Shown piece by piece: positions 17,512 through 26,326 of a stretch of DNA of 64,000 nucleotides (position 1 is the first letter of the stretch; every line of letters starts with the position of its first letter). The DNA is from Gordonia amarae NBRC 15530 (GTDB lineage: Bacteria > Actinomycetota > Actinomycetes > Mycobacteriales > Mycobacteriaceae): contig NZ_BAED01000058.1 of the NCBI RefSeq assembly GCF_000241345.1, forward strand, positions 21,211 through 85,210, written 5' to 3'. The notes under the pieces were generated by a model. That model saw only the letters and a program-made list of their open reading frames with translations. It did no database searches and was not told the DNA's origin. A program made the translations under genes and the position numbers.

Positions 17512-19200
17512 TCACGGGCGGATGGCAGCAGAAAGATCCGTGCCGAGTTGGTCGCGGAGGCGGCGTTTGGCAATCTTGCCGGTGGCGGTACGGGGGACGT
17601 CGTCGGTGAGGACCAGAAGTTCGGGGAGTTTGAAGTAGGCGAGCCGGTCGGTGGCGAACCTGCGCAGGGCGTCCAGCGTCGGTTCGCACCCTGGGGCGGG
17701 AATGACGACGGCGCATACCTTCTCTCCCAGCATCTCGTCCGGGACCGCCACCACAGCGACGTCGACGATGTCGGAGTGCTCGAACAGGACCGATTCGACC
17801 TCGACGCAGTACACGTTCTCGCCACCGCGGATGATGATGTCCTTGATACGGTCGACGACGTAGATGAAGCCGTCGTCGTCGATGTAGCCGACGTCGCCGG
17901 TGCGCCACCAGCCGTCGACGAACGACTCGGCGGTGGCTTCCGGATTGTTCCAGTAGCCGCGGGCAATCTGCGGGGACCGGAACCACAGCTCCCCCAGCTC
18001 ATTCGGGCCCAGGTCGCGGCCTTCGGCGACGATGCGGAGCTCAGCTGTGGGATTGAGCTTTCCGACGCTCGACGGGTGAGAGGCATATTCGTCGCCGACG
18101 TTGGTGGCCATCGCCGAGGTGGTTTCGGTGGCGCCGTAGCCGTTGAAGATGAGCAGGTTGTCGCCGAGGACCTCACGAGCCTTGAGCGCGATGTCGGGCG
18201 GTACGCTCGCGGCGCCCATCTGGAAACTCAGCACCTTGCCTGCGAAGTCACCGATATCGGGGTGCGCCAGCATCTTCCGGACCATCGTCGGTACGCCGCC
18301 GAGGCCGGTGACCTGTTCTTCTTTTCCGAGCCGCAGCACGTCGTCGACGTCCCACTTGTGCAGCATCACGATCTTGGCGCCGGTCAGTGCGGAATTGACG
18401 ATCGCGGCGATGCCGCCGATATGGAACAGGTGGGTGCCGAGCAGTCCCGCGCTCTGCCGCTGTTGCACCGCGGGCGCCGACGACGCGATCAGCATCCCAC
18501 GGCGCATCATCAGCGCCATGTTCATCACGTTGTGGGTGACGCCACGATGGGTGATCACCACACCCTTCGGGCGGCCGGTGGTGCCGGAGGTGTACAGAAT
18601 CGCAGCCGGATCGTCCGGCTTCCGGGCCACGATGTCGTCGACGGGGAGTTGCTCGCCGAAAGCGCAGTCCTCATAACAGGTTTCGCCATATGCCTCACCG
18701 ACGCCGATCACCGGCACGGCGCAGCCGCTTTCCCGGAACCTCGTGATTCGCTCGGGGTCGGCGATGATCACCTTCGGCTCCGATTCCGCGACCGCCGCGG
18801 CGAGTTCCGGCCCCTGCCACCACGCGTTGACCGGAACCGCGATCGCCCCGCACGTCACCGCCGCCCAGAACGCGACGGTGAACTCGGGCCGGTTCCGCAT
18901 CGCGATCATCACCCGATCGCCCGGCGCCACGCCGTAATCGGCCCGGAAGGTGCGGGCAAGGGCGAGCGCCTGGGCGCGGATGTCGGCGAAGGTCAGTCGC
19001 TGGTCGCGGTACACCATCGACACCAGGTCGCCGTGGGCGGCGGATCGGGCGAAGATGTCGGCGAGGGTGCGCGGGCACCGCAGGTACGTGCGGACCGGGC
19101 TGCCGTCGACGATCGTCTCGGTGATCTCGAACGGCCCACCCTCGGCGAACAGGTCCGCCAGGCGCGGGTCGTCCGCGAAACCGCCTTCGAAGATCGTCAT
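17512..19200 (-). CDS. FadD-type acyl-CoA synthetase
   Basis: A 562-residue class I adenylate-forming acyl-CoA ligase. The AMP-binding signature is ILYTSGTTGRPKGVVITH, the A5 motif is FNGYGATETT, A7 is WWRTGDVGYID, A8 is DRIKDIIIRGGENVY, and the catalytic Lys lies in PRTATGKIAKR near the C-terminus. All motifs are intact, so it is probably active on a medium or long carboxylic acid. It starts at ATG 19200 (MTIFEGGF), about 18 bp from an inverted repeat that may be an operator. The frameshifted LLM gene follows 182 bp downstream. It differs from the FadD19-like ligase at 19466, which has the steroid-ligase wording instead. Confidence 0.87.
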   Translation of the reverse strand: MTIFEGGFADDPRLADLFAEGGPFEITETIVDGSPVRTYLRCPRTLADIFARSAAHGDLVSMVYRDQRLTFADIRAQALALARTFRADYGVAPGDRVMIAMRNRPEFTVAFWAAVTCGAIAVPVNAWWQGPELAAAVAESEPKVIIADPERITRFRESGCAVPVIGVGEAYGETCYEDCAFGEQLPVDDIVARKPDDPAAILYTSGTTGRPKGVVITHRGVTHNVMNMALMMRRGMLIASSAPAVQQRQSAGLLGTHLFHIGGIAAIVNSALTGAKIVMLHKWDVDDVLRLGKEEQVTGLGGVPTMVRKMLAHPDIGDFAGKVLSFQMGAASVPPDIALKAREVLGDNLLIFNGYGATETTSAMATNVGDEYASHPSSVGKLNPTAELRIVAEGRDLGPNELGELWFRSPQIARGYWNNPEATAESFVDGWWRTGDVGYIDDDGFIYVVDRIKDIIIRGGENVYCVEVESVLFEHSDIVDVAVVAVPDEMLGEKVCAVVIPAPGCEPTLDALRRFATDRLAYFKLPELLVLTDDVPRTATGKIAKRRLRDQLGTDLSAAIRP

Positions 19201-19217
19201 GACATCAGCACCCTATC

Positions 19218-19240
19218 GCTACCGTTGGTCATACGGTAGC
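19218..19240. promoter_or_regulatory. inverted-repeat operator candidate GCTACCGT-N7-ACGGTAGC
   Basis: Perfect 8-bp arms at 19218-19225 and 19233-19240, immediately upstream of the minus-strand acyl-CoA synthetase start at 19200. The size and placement suit a repressor site. The cognate regulator is not in view. Confidence 0.45.
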
Positions 19241-19273
19241 AGTCGCGATAATGTTTGCGCCGTACCACCAGCT

Positions 19274-19382
19274 GGTTGAGGTGCGACGAGCCGCCAGGCG
19301 AGGAGCCTCGAAACCCGGTGAGACGACATTGTTCGCTCACGTGGTTTCGAGGCTCGTCGCCTGCGCTCCTCACACCTCAACC
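19274..19382. repeat. dispersed ~110-bp palindromic element, copy A
   Basis: The left arm begins GGTTGAGGTGCGACGAGC and ends CCTCGAAACC. The right arm begins GGTTTCGAGGCTCGTCGC and ends CACCTCAACC. The two imperfect 40-bp inverted arms flank a conserved centre with GACGACATTGTTC. It sits between two minus-strand acyl-CoA synthetase genes. Just beyond it, a 20-bp stretch starting CTCAACCGGCGGCGGGGTC occurs twice (about 19376 and 19421). Confidence 0.85.
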
Positions 19383-19465
19383 GGCGGCGGGGTCGACGCC
19401 ACACGATCGCCGACGCACATCTCAACCGGCGGCGGGGTCGACGACATCTCGACCCGCGGCGGAAC

Positions 19466-21106
19466 TCAACTAGCGGAAACAGTCGTGCCCTGGGCTTCGG
19501 CGGTCTGCTTGGCCCAGCGGTAGTCGGCCTTGCCGGCGGGCGTGCGGCGCACCTCGTCGACGAAGACGATGATGCGGGGCACCTTGTAGCCGGCGAGGGA
19601 GGCGCGGACGTGGTCCTGCAGTTCTTCCTCGGTGGGTTCGGGGACGCCGTCGGCGATCTTGGCGACCGCGGCCACCCGCTGACCGTACTTGGGATCGGGC
19701 ACCGGTACGACGAGAGCGTCGGCGACGGCGGGATGGGCGTGCAGCACGGCCTCGACCTCCTCGGCGAACACCTTCTCGCCGCCGGTGTTGATGCATTGCG
19801 AACCGCGACCGAGGAAGACGATGGTGCCGTCGGCCTCGACGGTGCCCATGTCACCCAGGATCGACACGCGGCGGCCGTCGGGCAGCGTCGGGAAGGTCTT
19901 GGCCGACTTCTCCGGATCCTTGTAGTAGCCGAGTGGCACGTTGCCGATGCGGGCGATGTAGCCGAGTTCGCCGGAACCCGGTTCGATCGGGTTGAGGCTT
20001 TCGTCGACCACCATCATGCGGTCGGTCGGCGGCACCTTGAGGTTGCCCGCGTCGTCCATCATGATCTCGCCGTCGTTACCCGATTCGGACGCACCGAAGT
20101 TGTCACGCAGGAGCAGACCCGGTTTCACCGCGAGCATCCGGTCCCGCACGTGCTGCGACCAGATCGCACCGCCGGAGGTGATGGAGAACAGCGACGACAG
20201 GTCCACATCGCCGGCGCGGCGCTCCATTTCCTCCACCAGCGGCATGCCCATGGCGTCGCCGACGATCAGCACCAGCTGGACCTGCTCGTCGGCGATGCAG
20301 GTGACCATCTTCTCGGGGTTGAACTCGCGCATGATCACCAGCCGCCCACCGAGGGTGAAGAACGTGAACAGCGAGTACGACGCCGCGCCGTGCATGAGCG
20401 GCGCCGCGAGCATGAACGACATCGACGGGAAATCCTTGACCGCGGAGGCGATCTCGTCGAGGTTCTTACGGTCGTCGCCGTACGGGTTGCCGCCCGAGAG
20501 CGGCTTGCGGAAGAAGTCGTCGTGCCGCCACATGACACCCTTCGGGTATCCGGTGGTGCCGCCGGTGTACAGCAGGTACAGCTCGTCGCCGGTGCGCGGC
20601 TCGAAATCGCGTTCCTTCGGCAGGGATTCGGCGTCGGAGAAGGCCCCGATCGCGACCTGACGGCCATCCGGCAGGGCGGCCACCGCATCCCGCAGTTCGT
20701 CGGTGACCTCGCCGATCACGAACACCGACCGCACCTGCGGCAGCGTCGGCAGCAGTTCGGCGACGCTCGCCTGGTGTTCGGGGAGTTCGACGATGATGCC
20801 GGCAGAGTCGGAGTTGTCGAAGATGTAGTGCAGTTCGGCGTTGGTGTACCGGTAGTTGATGTTCACCGGCACCGCGCGGATCTTGATCAGGCCCAGCAGG
20901 CTGGTGACATGCTCGACGCTGTTCTTGAGGAACAGCGACACATTGTCTCCGGCCCCGATCCCGTTGGCCTTCAACAGGTGCGCCACCTGGTTGGCCTCGC
21001 CGTCGAGCTCGGCATAGCTGACCTGCCGTCCTTCGTAGCTGAGCGCGATGCGCTCGGGTACGGCATCGACGACGGTCTCGAAAACGTCGGCCAAATTGAA
21101 CTGCAT
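19466..21106 (-). CDS. steroid/long-chain acyl-CoA synthetase, FadD19-like
   Basis: A 546-residue acyl-CoA ligase. The signature LLYTGGTTGYPKGVMWRHDD is the wording of FadD19/FadD17-type enzymes, which activate sterol side-chain carboxylates in cholesterol-degrading actinomycetes. NFGASESGNDG and the C-terminal RRTPAGKADYRWAK are also present. ATG 21106 (MQFNLADVFE) has the ribosome site AGGAGATAGCG; an in-frame ATG 24 bp upstream lacks one. It follows ltp2 across palindromic copy B and probably forms the tail of the KstR-controlled sterol operon. The substrate is inferred as a steroid side-chain acid, but a fatty acid cannot be excluded. Confidence 0.85.
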   Translation of the reverse strand: MQFNLADVFETVVDAVPERIALSYEGRQVSYAELDGEANQVAHLLKANGIGAGDNVSLFLKNSVEHVTSLLGLIKIRAVPVNINYRYTNAELHYIFDNSDSAGIIVELPEHQASVAELLPTLPQVRSVFVIGEVTDELRDAVAALPDGRQVAIGAFSDAESLPKERDFEPRTGDELYLLYTGGTTGYPKGVMWRHDDFFRKPLSGGNPYGDDRKNLDEIASAVKDFPSMSFMLAAPLMHGAASYSLFTFFTLGGRLVIMREFNPEKMVTCIADEQVQLVLIVGDAMGMPLVEEMERRAGDVDLSSLFSITSGGAIWSQHVRDRMLAVKPGLLLRDNFGASESGNDGEIMMDDAGNLKVPPTDRMMVVDESLNPIEPGSGELGYIARIGNVPLGYYKDPEKSAKTFPTLPDGRRVSILGDMGTVEADGTIVFLGRGSQCINTGGEKVFAEEVEAVLHAHPAVADALVVPVPDPKYGQRVAAVAKIADGVPEPTEEELQDHVRASLAGYKVPRIIVFVDEVRRTPAGKADYRWAKQTAEAQGTTVSAS

Positions 21107-21153
21107 CGCTATCTCCTCGTGCTCTGCCAAAGATGTTGCTGTTTACCCCCGCT

Positions 21154-21263
21154 GGTTGAGGTGCGAGGCCGCCCAGCGGCCGAGCCTCGAAACCTCGTAA
21201 GGGGACATTGTCGGCCCACCGGGGTTCGAGGCTCCTCGCCTGGCGGCTCGTCACACCTCAACC
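21154..21263. repeat. dispersed palindromic element, copy B
   Basis: Same architecture as copy A: GGTTGAGGTGCGAGGCCG opens the left arm, GGGGACATTG marks the centre, and the right arm ends CACACCTCAACC. It fills most of the gap between ltp2 and the FadD19-like gene. Confidence 0.85.
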
Positions 21264-21278
21264 AGCGATAATCGACCT

Positions 21279-22463
21279 TCATGCGGGGTCTCCGGTGAGG
21301 ATGAGGCCGCTGGTGGGGACGCCGGTGCCGGCGGTGACGATCACCTTGGACGCGTCGGGCACCTGGTTGACGGAGGTGCCGCGGATCTGGCGGACCGCCT
21401 CCGCGATGCCGTTCATGCCGTGGATGTAGGCCTCGCCGAGCTGGCCGCCGTGCGTGTTGAGCGGCAGGATTCCGCCGACCTCCAGCGCACCGGGCTCTCG
21501 CACAAGGTCTTTCGCCTCACCACGGCCGCAGAACCCGAGTTCTTCGAGCTGCAGCAGGGTGTACGGGGTGAAGTGGTCGTACAGGATTGCCGCATCCATG
21601 TCGGACGGGGACAGTCCGGACTGCTGCCACAGCTGGTCGCCGACGAGACCCATCTCGGGCAGGGCGGCGAGCTGCTCGCGGTAGTAGCTGGTCATGATGA
21701 ACTGATTCCGGGCACTGCCCGACGCCGCCGCGGTGATGGTCACCGGCTTCTGCGGTAGATCCTTTGCCCGCTCGGCGGAGACGACGACGATCGCGACACC
21801 GCCGTCCGATTCCTGGCAGCAGTCGAGCAGGTGCAGCGGCTGCGCGATGTAGCGGGAGGCCTGATGGTCCTCCAGGGTGATCGGCTTGCCGTAGAAGAAG
21901 GCGTTGGGATTGTTGGCCGCGTGCGTGCGGGCGGTGACCGCGATACGGCCGAAGTCCTCACTGGTGGCGCCGTATTCGTACATGTAGCGTTGCGCGATCA
22001 TCGCCACGAACGCGGCGGGCGTGGACAGCCCGTGCGGATAGGAGAAGGCGTTGTCGGTACCCGACGAATTCTCCTGATTGGCAACCGAACTGTCGACCTG
22101 ACCGAACCGGCGCCCCGAGCGTTCATTGAACGCCCGGTAGGCGACCACGACGTCGGCGACGCCGGTGGCCACCGCCATCGCGGCCTGCTGCACCGTCGAA
22201 CACGCCGCTCCGCCGCCGTAGTGGATGCGGGAGAAGAACTTCAGGTCGCCGAGTCCGGCCGCGCGGGCGACAGCGATCTCGGCGTTGGTGTCCATGGTGA
22301 AGCTGACCAGGCCGTCGACGTCGGCGGGGGTGAGCCCGGCGTCGGCGACGGCGGCGGTCACCGCTTCGGCGGCCAGCCGCAGTTCGCTGCGTCCGGAGTC
22401 CTTGGAGAATTCGGTGGCGCCGATCCCGACGATCGCCGCGGCTCCCGACAGCGTGCCCGTCAT
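21279..22463 (-). CDS. ltp2: steroid side-chain retro-aldolase Ltp2 (SCPx thiolase-like)
   Basis: A 394-residue thiolase-superfamily lipid-transfer protein. It corresponds to Ltp2 (Rv3540c), which cleaves the 17-hydroxy-3-oxo-pregnene-20-carboxyl-CoA intermediate by retro-aldol reaction, giving androstenedione and propionyl-CoA. Seen in sequence are IVGIGATEFSKDSGRSE at the N-terminus, HYGGGAACSTVQQAAMAV in mid-protein and NTHGGQLGEAYIHGMNG near the C-terminus. Its ATG overlaps the ChsH1 stop (ATGA), so it is translationally coupled, and the gene order chsE-chsH2-chsH1-ltp2 matches the M. tuberculosis igr operon. Ltp2 needs the DUF35 domain of ChsH2 as partner, and that gene is present here. 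Confidence 0.93.
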   Translation of the reverse strand: MTGTLSGAAAIVGIGATEFSKDSGRSELRLAAEAVTAAVADAGLTPADVDGLVSFTMDTNAEIAVARAAGLGDLKFFSRIHYGGGAACSTVQQAAMAVATGVADVVVAYRAFNERSGRRFGQVDSSVANQENSSGTDNAFSYPHGLSTPAAFVAMIAQRYMYEYGATSEDFGRIAVTARTHAANNPNAFFYGKPITLEDHQASRYIAQPLHLLDCCQESDGGVAIVVVSAERAKDLPQKPVTITAAASGSARNQFIMTSYYREQLAALPEMGLVGDQLWQQSGLSPSDMDAAILYDHFTPYTLLQLEELGFCGRGEAKDLVREPGALEVGGILPLNTHGGQLGEAYIHGMNGIAEAVRQIRGTSVNQVPDASKVIVTAGTGVPTSGLILTGDPA

Positions 22464-22876
22464 GCGGCCACCCCGAGAGTGCAGGCGACGGTCGAGATGA
22501 CGTGCTTGCCGAGCTTGTTGGCGCCCACCACCGAAATGGTGACGGTGCCGTCGTCGGCCACGTCGGTGACCTCGCCGGTGAATGTCACCGAATCGTAGGC
22601 GTACCAGGGCACGCCGAGCTTGAGCTTGATCGAGGTGATGCGCGCCGACGGTCCGGCCCAGTCGGTGATGAACCGTTCGACGAGGCCGGTGTCGGTGAGG
22701 ATGTTGACGAAGATGTCCTCGGACCCCTTCTGGTGCGCCAGATCCCGGTCGTGGTGCACGTCCTGGAAGTCGCGGGTGGCCAGCGCGGAAGCCACCACGA
22801 AGGTGGGGGTGGCCTCGATGGTCAACGGCGGCAACACCGTTCCCACCGCGACGGGTACGGATGTCACCGCGGTCAT
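22460..22876 (-). CDS. chsH1: steroid enoyl-CoA hydratase subunit ChsH1
   Basis: A 138-residue MaoC-like hotdog protein equivalent to Rv3541c. The hydratase motif is ATRDFQDVHHDRDLA, followed by GSEDIFVNILTDTGLVER and GVPWYAYDSVTFTGEV, all hallmarks of ChsH1. With ChsH2 it forms the heteromeric hydratase that adds water to the C20-unsaturated steroid CoA ester. ATG 22876 is chosen because the upstream gene's stop overlaps it (ATGA). The two in-frame ATGs further upstream lie inside chsH2. The Asp/His pair (D and H in DFQDVHHD) is the likely catalytic dyad. The reaction is known from the family. I see no anomaly in this copy. Confidence 0.93.
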   Translation of the reverse strand: MTAVTSVPVAVGTVLPPLTIEATPTFVVASALATRDFQDVHHDRDLAHQKGSEDIFVNILTDTGLVERFITDWAGPSARITSIKLKLGVPWYAYDSVTFTGEVTDVADDGTVTISVVGANKLGKHVISTVACTLGVAA

Positions 22877-23892
22877 GCCCGACCATCCTCTCCTGAAGTT
22901 GCTGCCGGACGCCATGCGTACAAGGTCCACGCGGGCTTCTCGCCGGATGCGGGGAAGTCGAGGAAGGTCACCTCGACGGGCATGCCGATGCGCACCGCGT
23001 CGGGGTCCACCCCGCGCAGCTCGCCGAGCATCCGCACGCCCTCGTCGAGTTCGACGAGCGCCACCACGAACGGCAGCGACCGGCCGGGCACCTTGGGCGC
23101 GTGGTGGACGACGAAGCTGTAGACGGTTCCGGTGCCGGCCGCCACCACGTAGTCGGTGTCGGGGACGGTGCCGTCCGCGCCGCGTTCCTTCCAGATGGCC
23201 GGGACCGGCGGGTGCCGCAGCGAGCCGTCCTCGACCTGCTGGATGCGCAGTTCGTGGGCGGCCACCCCCTCCCAGAAGAACCTGGTGTCGCGGGATGAGT
23301 TGGGGCGCAACAGCCTGTCGGGATCGAGATCCTCGGGGACCGCCGGGGCGGGCTCGTCGGCCGCGAGGTCTTTGACCGGCGGCCGGAACTTGAGAATCCG
23401 GAAATCCATCTCGGCGACGATCTCGTCGCCGACCCGCCAGGTGTTGCGGGTGGTGAAGAACCAGCCCTCACCGAGCCCGGTGTTCTTGGGCCCGACGACG
23501 TCGGTGAGTTCGCTGGAGAGCGTGACCTGTTCACCGACCTGGGTGTAGCGGTGGTAGACGGTGTCGCAGTTGGTGGCCACCACCGAGGTGTATCCGGCGG
23601 CGTCGAACAGTTCTGTCGCGAGCCGGAACGGGTCCCCGGGGGCGCGCTCGCCGTGCAGACCGCGCATCGTCCACACCTGCGACATCGCGGGCGGGGCAAC
23701 GATTCCCGGGTGACCGGCGGCACGCGCGGCGGCCTCGTCGACGTAGACGGGGTTGGTGTCGCCCATCGCCTCGACCCAGTTGTTGATCATCGGTGTGTTG
23801 ATCGGGTCGCGGCCGGGTGCGGGGGCGGACGGGCCCGCGGCCTTGATCGCGGCCGCCGCGTTCAGAATCTCGTCCGCTGTGTCGATGCTCAT
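22873..23892 (-). CDS. chsH2: steroid enoyl-CoA hydratase subunit ChsH2 (MaoC + DUF35)
   Basis: A 339-residue fusion of an N-terminal MaoC-like hotdog (about 1-170; NNWVEAMGDTNPVYVDE, HPGIVAPPAMSQVW) and a C-terminal DUF35 OB-fold (about 215-330). Equivalent to Rv3542c. The MaoC part pairs with ChsH1 for hydration, and the DUF35 part docks Ltp2. The zinc-ribbon cysteines of many DUF35 proteins are absent here (LRHPPVPAIWKERG in their place). The gene overlaps chsH1 (ATGA) on one side and the chsE fusion (ATGA) on the other, so synthesis of all subunits is coupled. Confidence 0.93.
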   Translation of the reverse strand: MSIDTADEILNAAAAIKAAGPSAPAPGRDPINTPMINNWVEAMGDTNPVYVDEAAARAAGHPGIVAPPAMSQVWTMRGLHGERAPGDPFRLATELFDAAGYTSVVATNCDTVYHRYTQVGEQVTLSSELTDVVGPKNTGLGEGWFFTTRNTWRVGDEIVAEMDFRILKFRPPVKDLAADEPAPAVPEDLDPDRLLRPNSSRDTRFFWEGVAAHELRIQQVEDGSLRHPPVPAIWKERGADGTVPDTDYVVAAGTGTVYSFVVHHAPKVPGRSLPFVVALVELDEGVRMLGELRGVDPDAVRIGMPVEVTFLDFPASGEKPAWTLYAWRPAATSGEDGRA

Positions 23893-26291
23893 CGTTTCGC
23901 TTTCGGCAGTCCGAGTCCGGCCGTGGCGATCATGTCCCGCATGACCTCGTTCACCCCGCCGCCGAACGTGATGACGGCATTGCGTTTCTGTTGGACGTCA
24001 AGCCAATTCACCAGATCGGCGGTGGCCTCGTCGGAGAGGTCGCCGAAGCGGCCGACGATCTCGTCGATCATCCGGCCCACCAGCTGCAGCCGTTCGGTGG
24101 AGAACACCTTGGTGGCGGCGGCGTCGGCCATCGAGATGGCCTCTCCGGTGGAGGCGACCTGCCAGTTGAGCAGTTCGTTGATCCGCACGTAGGCGTCGAT
24201 CTGCGCGAGAGTCCTTGTCACATCGGTGTGTTCACCGATCACCACACCGTCGGGGCCGGTGCCGCGCGCCCAGGCGCGGACGTGTTCGGCGAGGCCGTCG
24301 AGCTTGCCGGCCGGGCCGAGCATGACGCGTTCATGGTTGAGCTGGGTGGTGATCAGGCGCCAGCCGCCGCCCTCCTCGCCGACCCGCATCGACACCGGAA
24401 CCTTGACGTCGTTGTAGTAGGTGGCGTTGACGTGGTGGGCGCCGTCGGCGGTGATGATCGGGGTCCAGCTGAACCCCGGGTCCGTGGTGTCGACGATCAG
24501 GATGGTGATGCCCTTGTGTTTGGGCACCTCCTTGTCGGTGCGGCAGGCCAGCCAGATGTAGTCGGCGTCGTGGCCACCGGTGGTGAAGATCTTCTGCCCG
24601 TTGACGATGTAGTGGTCGCCGTCGCGGACCGCGGTGGTGGTCAGCGACGCCAGGTCGGTGCCGGCGTCGGGTTCGGTGTAACCGATCGCGAAGTGCACCT
24701 CACCGGCCAGGATCGCGGGCAGGAACCGCTGCTTCTGTTCCTCGGTGCCCAGGGCCTGCAGGGTGGGGCCGACGGTCTGCAGCGTGACCGACGGCAACGG
24801 AACATCGGCGCGCACAGCCTCGTTGGTGAAGAGCTGCTGTTCGATCTCTCCGAAACCCTTGCCGCCGTATTCCTTCGGCCAGCCGACGCCGAGCCGGCCG
24901 TCGTCGCCCATCTGTTTGATGACCTTGCGGTAGGCCGGGCCGTGGCGGTCGACGAGCATTTCGCGGGCGTCCTCGGCAGAGACGAGTCCGGTGAAGTACG
25001 AACGCATTTCGTCGCGCAGCGCGTACTGCTCGGGGGTGAGGTCGACGAACATCGTCGTGTCCTCGGGGGCGGTGTCGGCGTGCGGGGTTTCGAGGTCGGC
25101 GTGCGGGGTTTCGAGGCTCGTCGCTTGCGCTCCTCTCACCTCAACCAACGACGGGGGCACCTCAACCAACGAAGAGCTGACTTTCTCGCCGGTTGAGGTG
25201 CGAGGAGCGTCAGCGACGAGCCTCGAAACCTCGTGAGATGACGATGCCAGTTCGTCGAGGTTGGCGGCGGCACCCCCGACGAGGCGGGCGAGGTCCTTGG
25301 CGACGGAGAAGTAGCGGTGCAGCGGGTAGGTGAGGTCGACACCGATGCCGCCGTGCAGATGCGTCATGGTGCGCATCGTGGCGGGGATCTCGGCGGCCAG
25401 CCAGTAGGTGGCGATCGTCAAGTCGCGGCCGGCGGCGAGACCCTGCGACAGACGCCAGCCGGCGGCGGTGGTGGCCAGTTCCATGCCGCGGCCGATGACG
25501 TAGATGTCGGCGAGCTGCTGGGAGACGGCCTGGAACAGGGCGATCGGCTTGCCGAACTGTTCGCGGGTGGACACGTGGTCGGCGGTGAGCCGGGTGGCGC
25601 CCTCGATGAGTCCGTCGGCGTAGCGGGCGAGCGCGAGCCGGTACTGATCACGCAGCACAGCCGAATCGACACCGAGAATATCGTCCGCGGCGACCGCGAC
25701 ATCGGTGAAGGCGACCGTGTATTCGCCGGCGCCACTGGACGACGGGGTCCGCGCCACGGTCACCCCGGCCGCCTCGCGCGGCACCACGACCACGCCGTCG
25801 GCGGTGGTGACGAAGAACGCGACGGCGCCGTCGGCATGCAGCACACCGGTTTTCACGCCGGTCAGCTTGCCGTCGATGATCCGGGTGACGGGATTCACCG
25901 TGAGCGCCGCACCGGGTTCGGAGACGGCGACCGAGTACCAGGCGCCACGGGCCGGTGGTGCGGCGAGCCGTTCGCGGGTGGCCGGGGCGGCCGACCGCAG
26001 GGTGAGTTCGGCGGCGATCGTGCCGATGGCCGGGGTGACGGCCGCGGCCGCACCGAGCGTGCGCAGCAGCGGGGCCACCCCGAGCACGCCGAGGTCGTCG
26101 CCGCCGGCGGATTCGGGCAGCGCGAGCGCGAGCAGACCGGCGTCGACCAGCGACTGCCACAGCTTGGCGTCGTGGTCGTCGGCATGCGCATGTTTGCCGA
26201 AGGTCGACGACCACTCGGCCTCATGCCGCGACAGCACGTCTGTCGCCACGTCGCGCACCGCAGACGCGGTGGCATCGAGCGCGAAGTCCAC
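23889..26291 (-). CDS. fused steroid acyl-CoA dehydrogenase, FadE28-like + FadE29-like (ChsE1-ChsE2)
   Basis: One 800-codon frame with two acyl-CoA dehydrogenases. Residues about 1-355 resemble FadE28/ChsE1 (ARYADGLIEGATRLTADH, MTHLHGGIGVDLTYPLHRY). Residues 414-800 resemble FadE29/ChsE2 (MFVDLTPEQYALRDEMRSY, GYTEPDAGTDLASL, INELLNWQVAS). In M. tuberculosis these are separate proteins that form a heterotetramer dehydrogenating the steroid-20-carboxyl-CoA. Here the spacer is translated palindromic repeat copy C, which seems to have removed the FadE28 stop. GTG 26291 is preferred because AGGAGG precedes it by 6 bp; ATG 26309 is the alternative. An internal ATG at 25052, with GAGG upstream, could still yield a separate ChsE2. 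A KstR box lies just upstream. Confidence 0.88.
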   Translation of the reverse strand: MDFALDATASAVRDVATDVLSRHEAEWSSTFGKHAHADDHDAKLWQSLVDAGLLALALPESAGGDDLGVLGVAPLLRTLGAAAAVTPAIGTIAAELTLRSAAPATRERLAAPPARGAWYSVAVSEPGAALTVNPVTRIIDGKLTGVKTGVLHADGAVAFFVTTADGVVVVPREAAGVTVARTPSSSGAGEYTVAFTDVAVAADDILGVDSAVLRDQYRLALARYADGLIEGATRLTADHVSTREQFGKPIALFQAVSQQLADIYVIGRGMELATTAAGWRLSQGLAAGRDLTIATYWLAAEIPATMRTMTHLHGGIGVDLTYPLHRYFSVAKDLARLVGGAAANLDELASSSHEVSRLVADAPRTSTGEKVSSSLVEVPPSLVEVRGAQATSLETPHADLETPHADTAPEDTTMFVDLTPEQYALRDEMRSYFTGLVSAEDAREMLVDRHGPAYRKVIKQMGDDGRLGVGWPKEYGGKGFGEIEQQLFTNEAVRADVPLPSVTLQTVGPTLQALGTEEQKQRFLPAILAGEVHFAIGYTEPDAGTDLASLTTTAVRDGDHYIVNGQKIFTTGGHDADYIWLACRTDKEVPKHKGITILIVDTTDPGFSWTPIITADGAHHVNATYYNDVKVPVSMRVGEEGGGWRLITTQLNHERVMLGPAGKLDGLAEHVRAWARGTGPDGVVIGEHTDVTRTLAQIDAYVRINELLNWQVASTGEAISMADAAATKVFSTERLQLVGRMIDEIVGRFGDLSDEATADLVNWLDVQQKRNAVITFGGGVNEVMRDMIATAGLGLPKAKR
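25107..25230. repeat. dispersed palindromic element, copy C, inside the chsE reading frame
   Basis: The arms are in the opposite order from the other copies. GGTTTCGAGGCTCGTCGC opens at 25107 and ends CACCTCAACC at 25146. GGTTGAGGTGCGAGGAGC opens at 25191 and ends CCTCGAAACC at 25230. A 20-bp unit containing TGCGGGGTTTCGAGG is tandemly repeated at 25078-25117. The whole block is read in frame as a linker of about 60 residues (with SLVEV twice and LETPHAD twice). Confidence 0.85.
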
Positions 26292-26312
26292 GAACGCCCT
26301 CCTCATCATAAT

Positions 26313-26326
26313 TAGAACCTGTTCTA
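26313..26326. promoter_or_regulatory. KstR operator
   Basis: The sequence TAGAACCTGTTCTA matches the KstR consensus TnnAACnnGTTnnA at every fixed position and is fully palindromic. It lies 22 bp upstream of the GTG start of the chsE fusion. KstR is the TetR-family repressor of cholesterol catabolism in actinomycetes and is released by a steroid CoA ester. The kstR gene itself is not in the window. Confidence 0.88.

Noticed and set aside
23210..23260. Missing zinc-ribbon cysteines in ChsH2 as a loss of function
   Set aside because: From memory, the ChsH2 orthologue also lacks this zinc ribbon, so it is a family trait rather than a defect.
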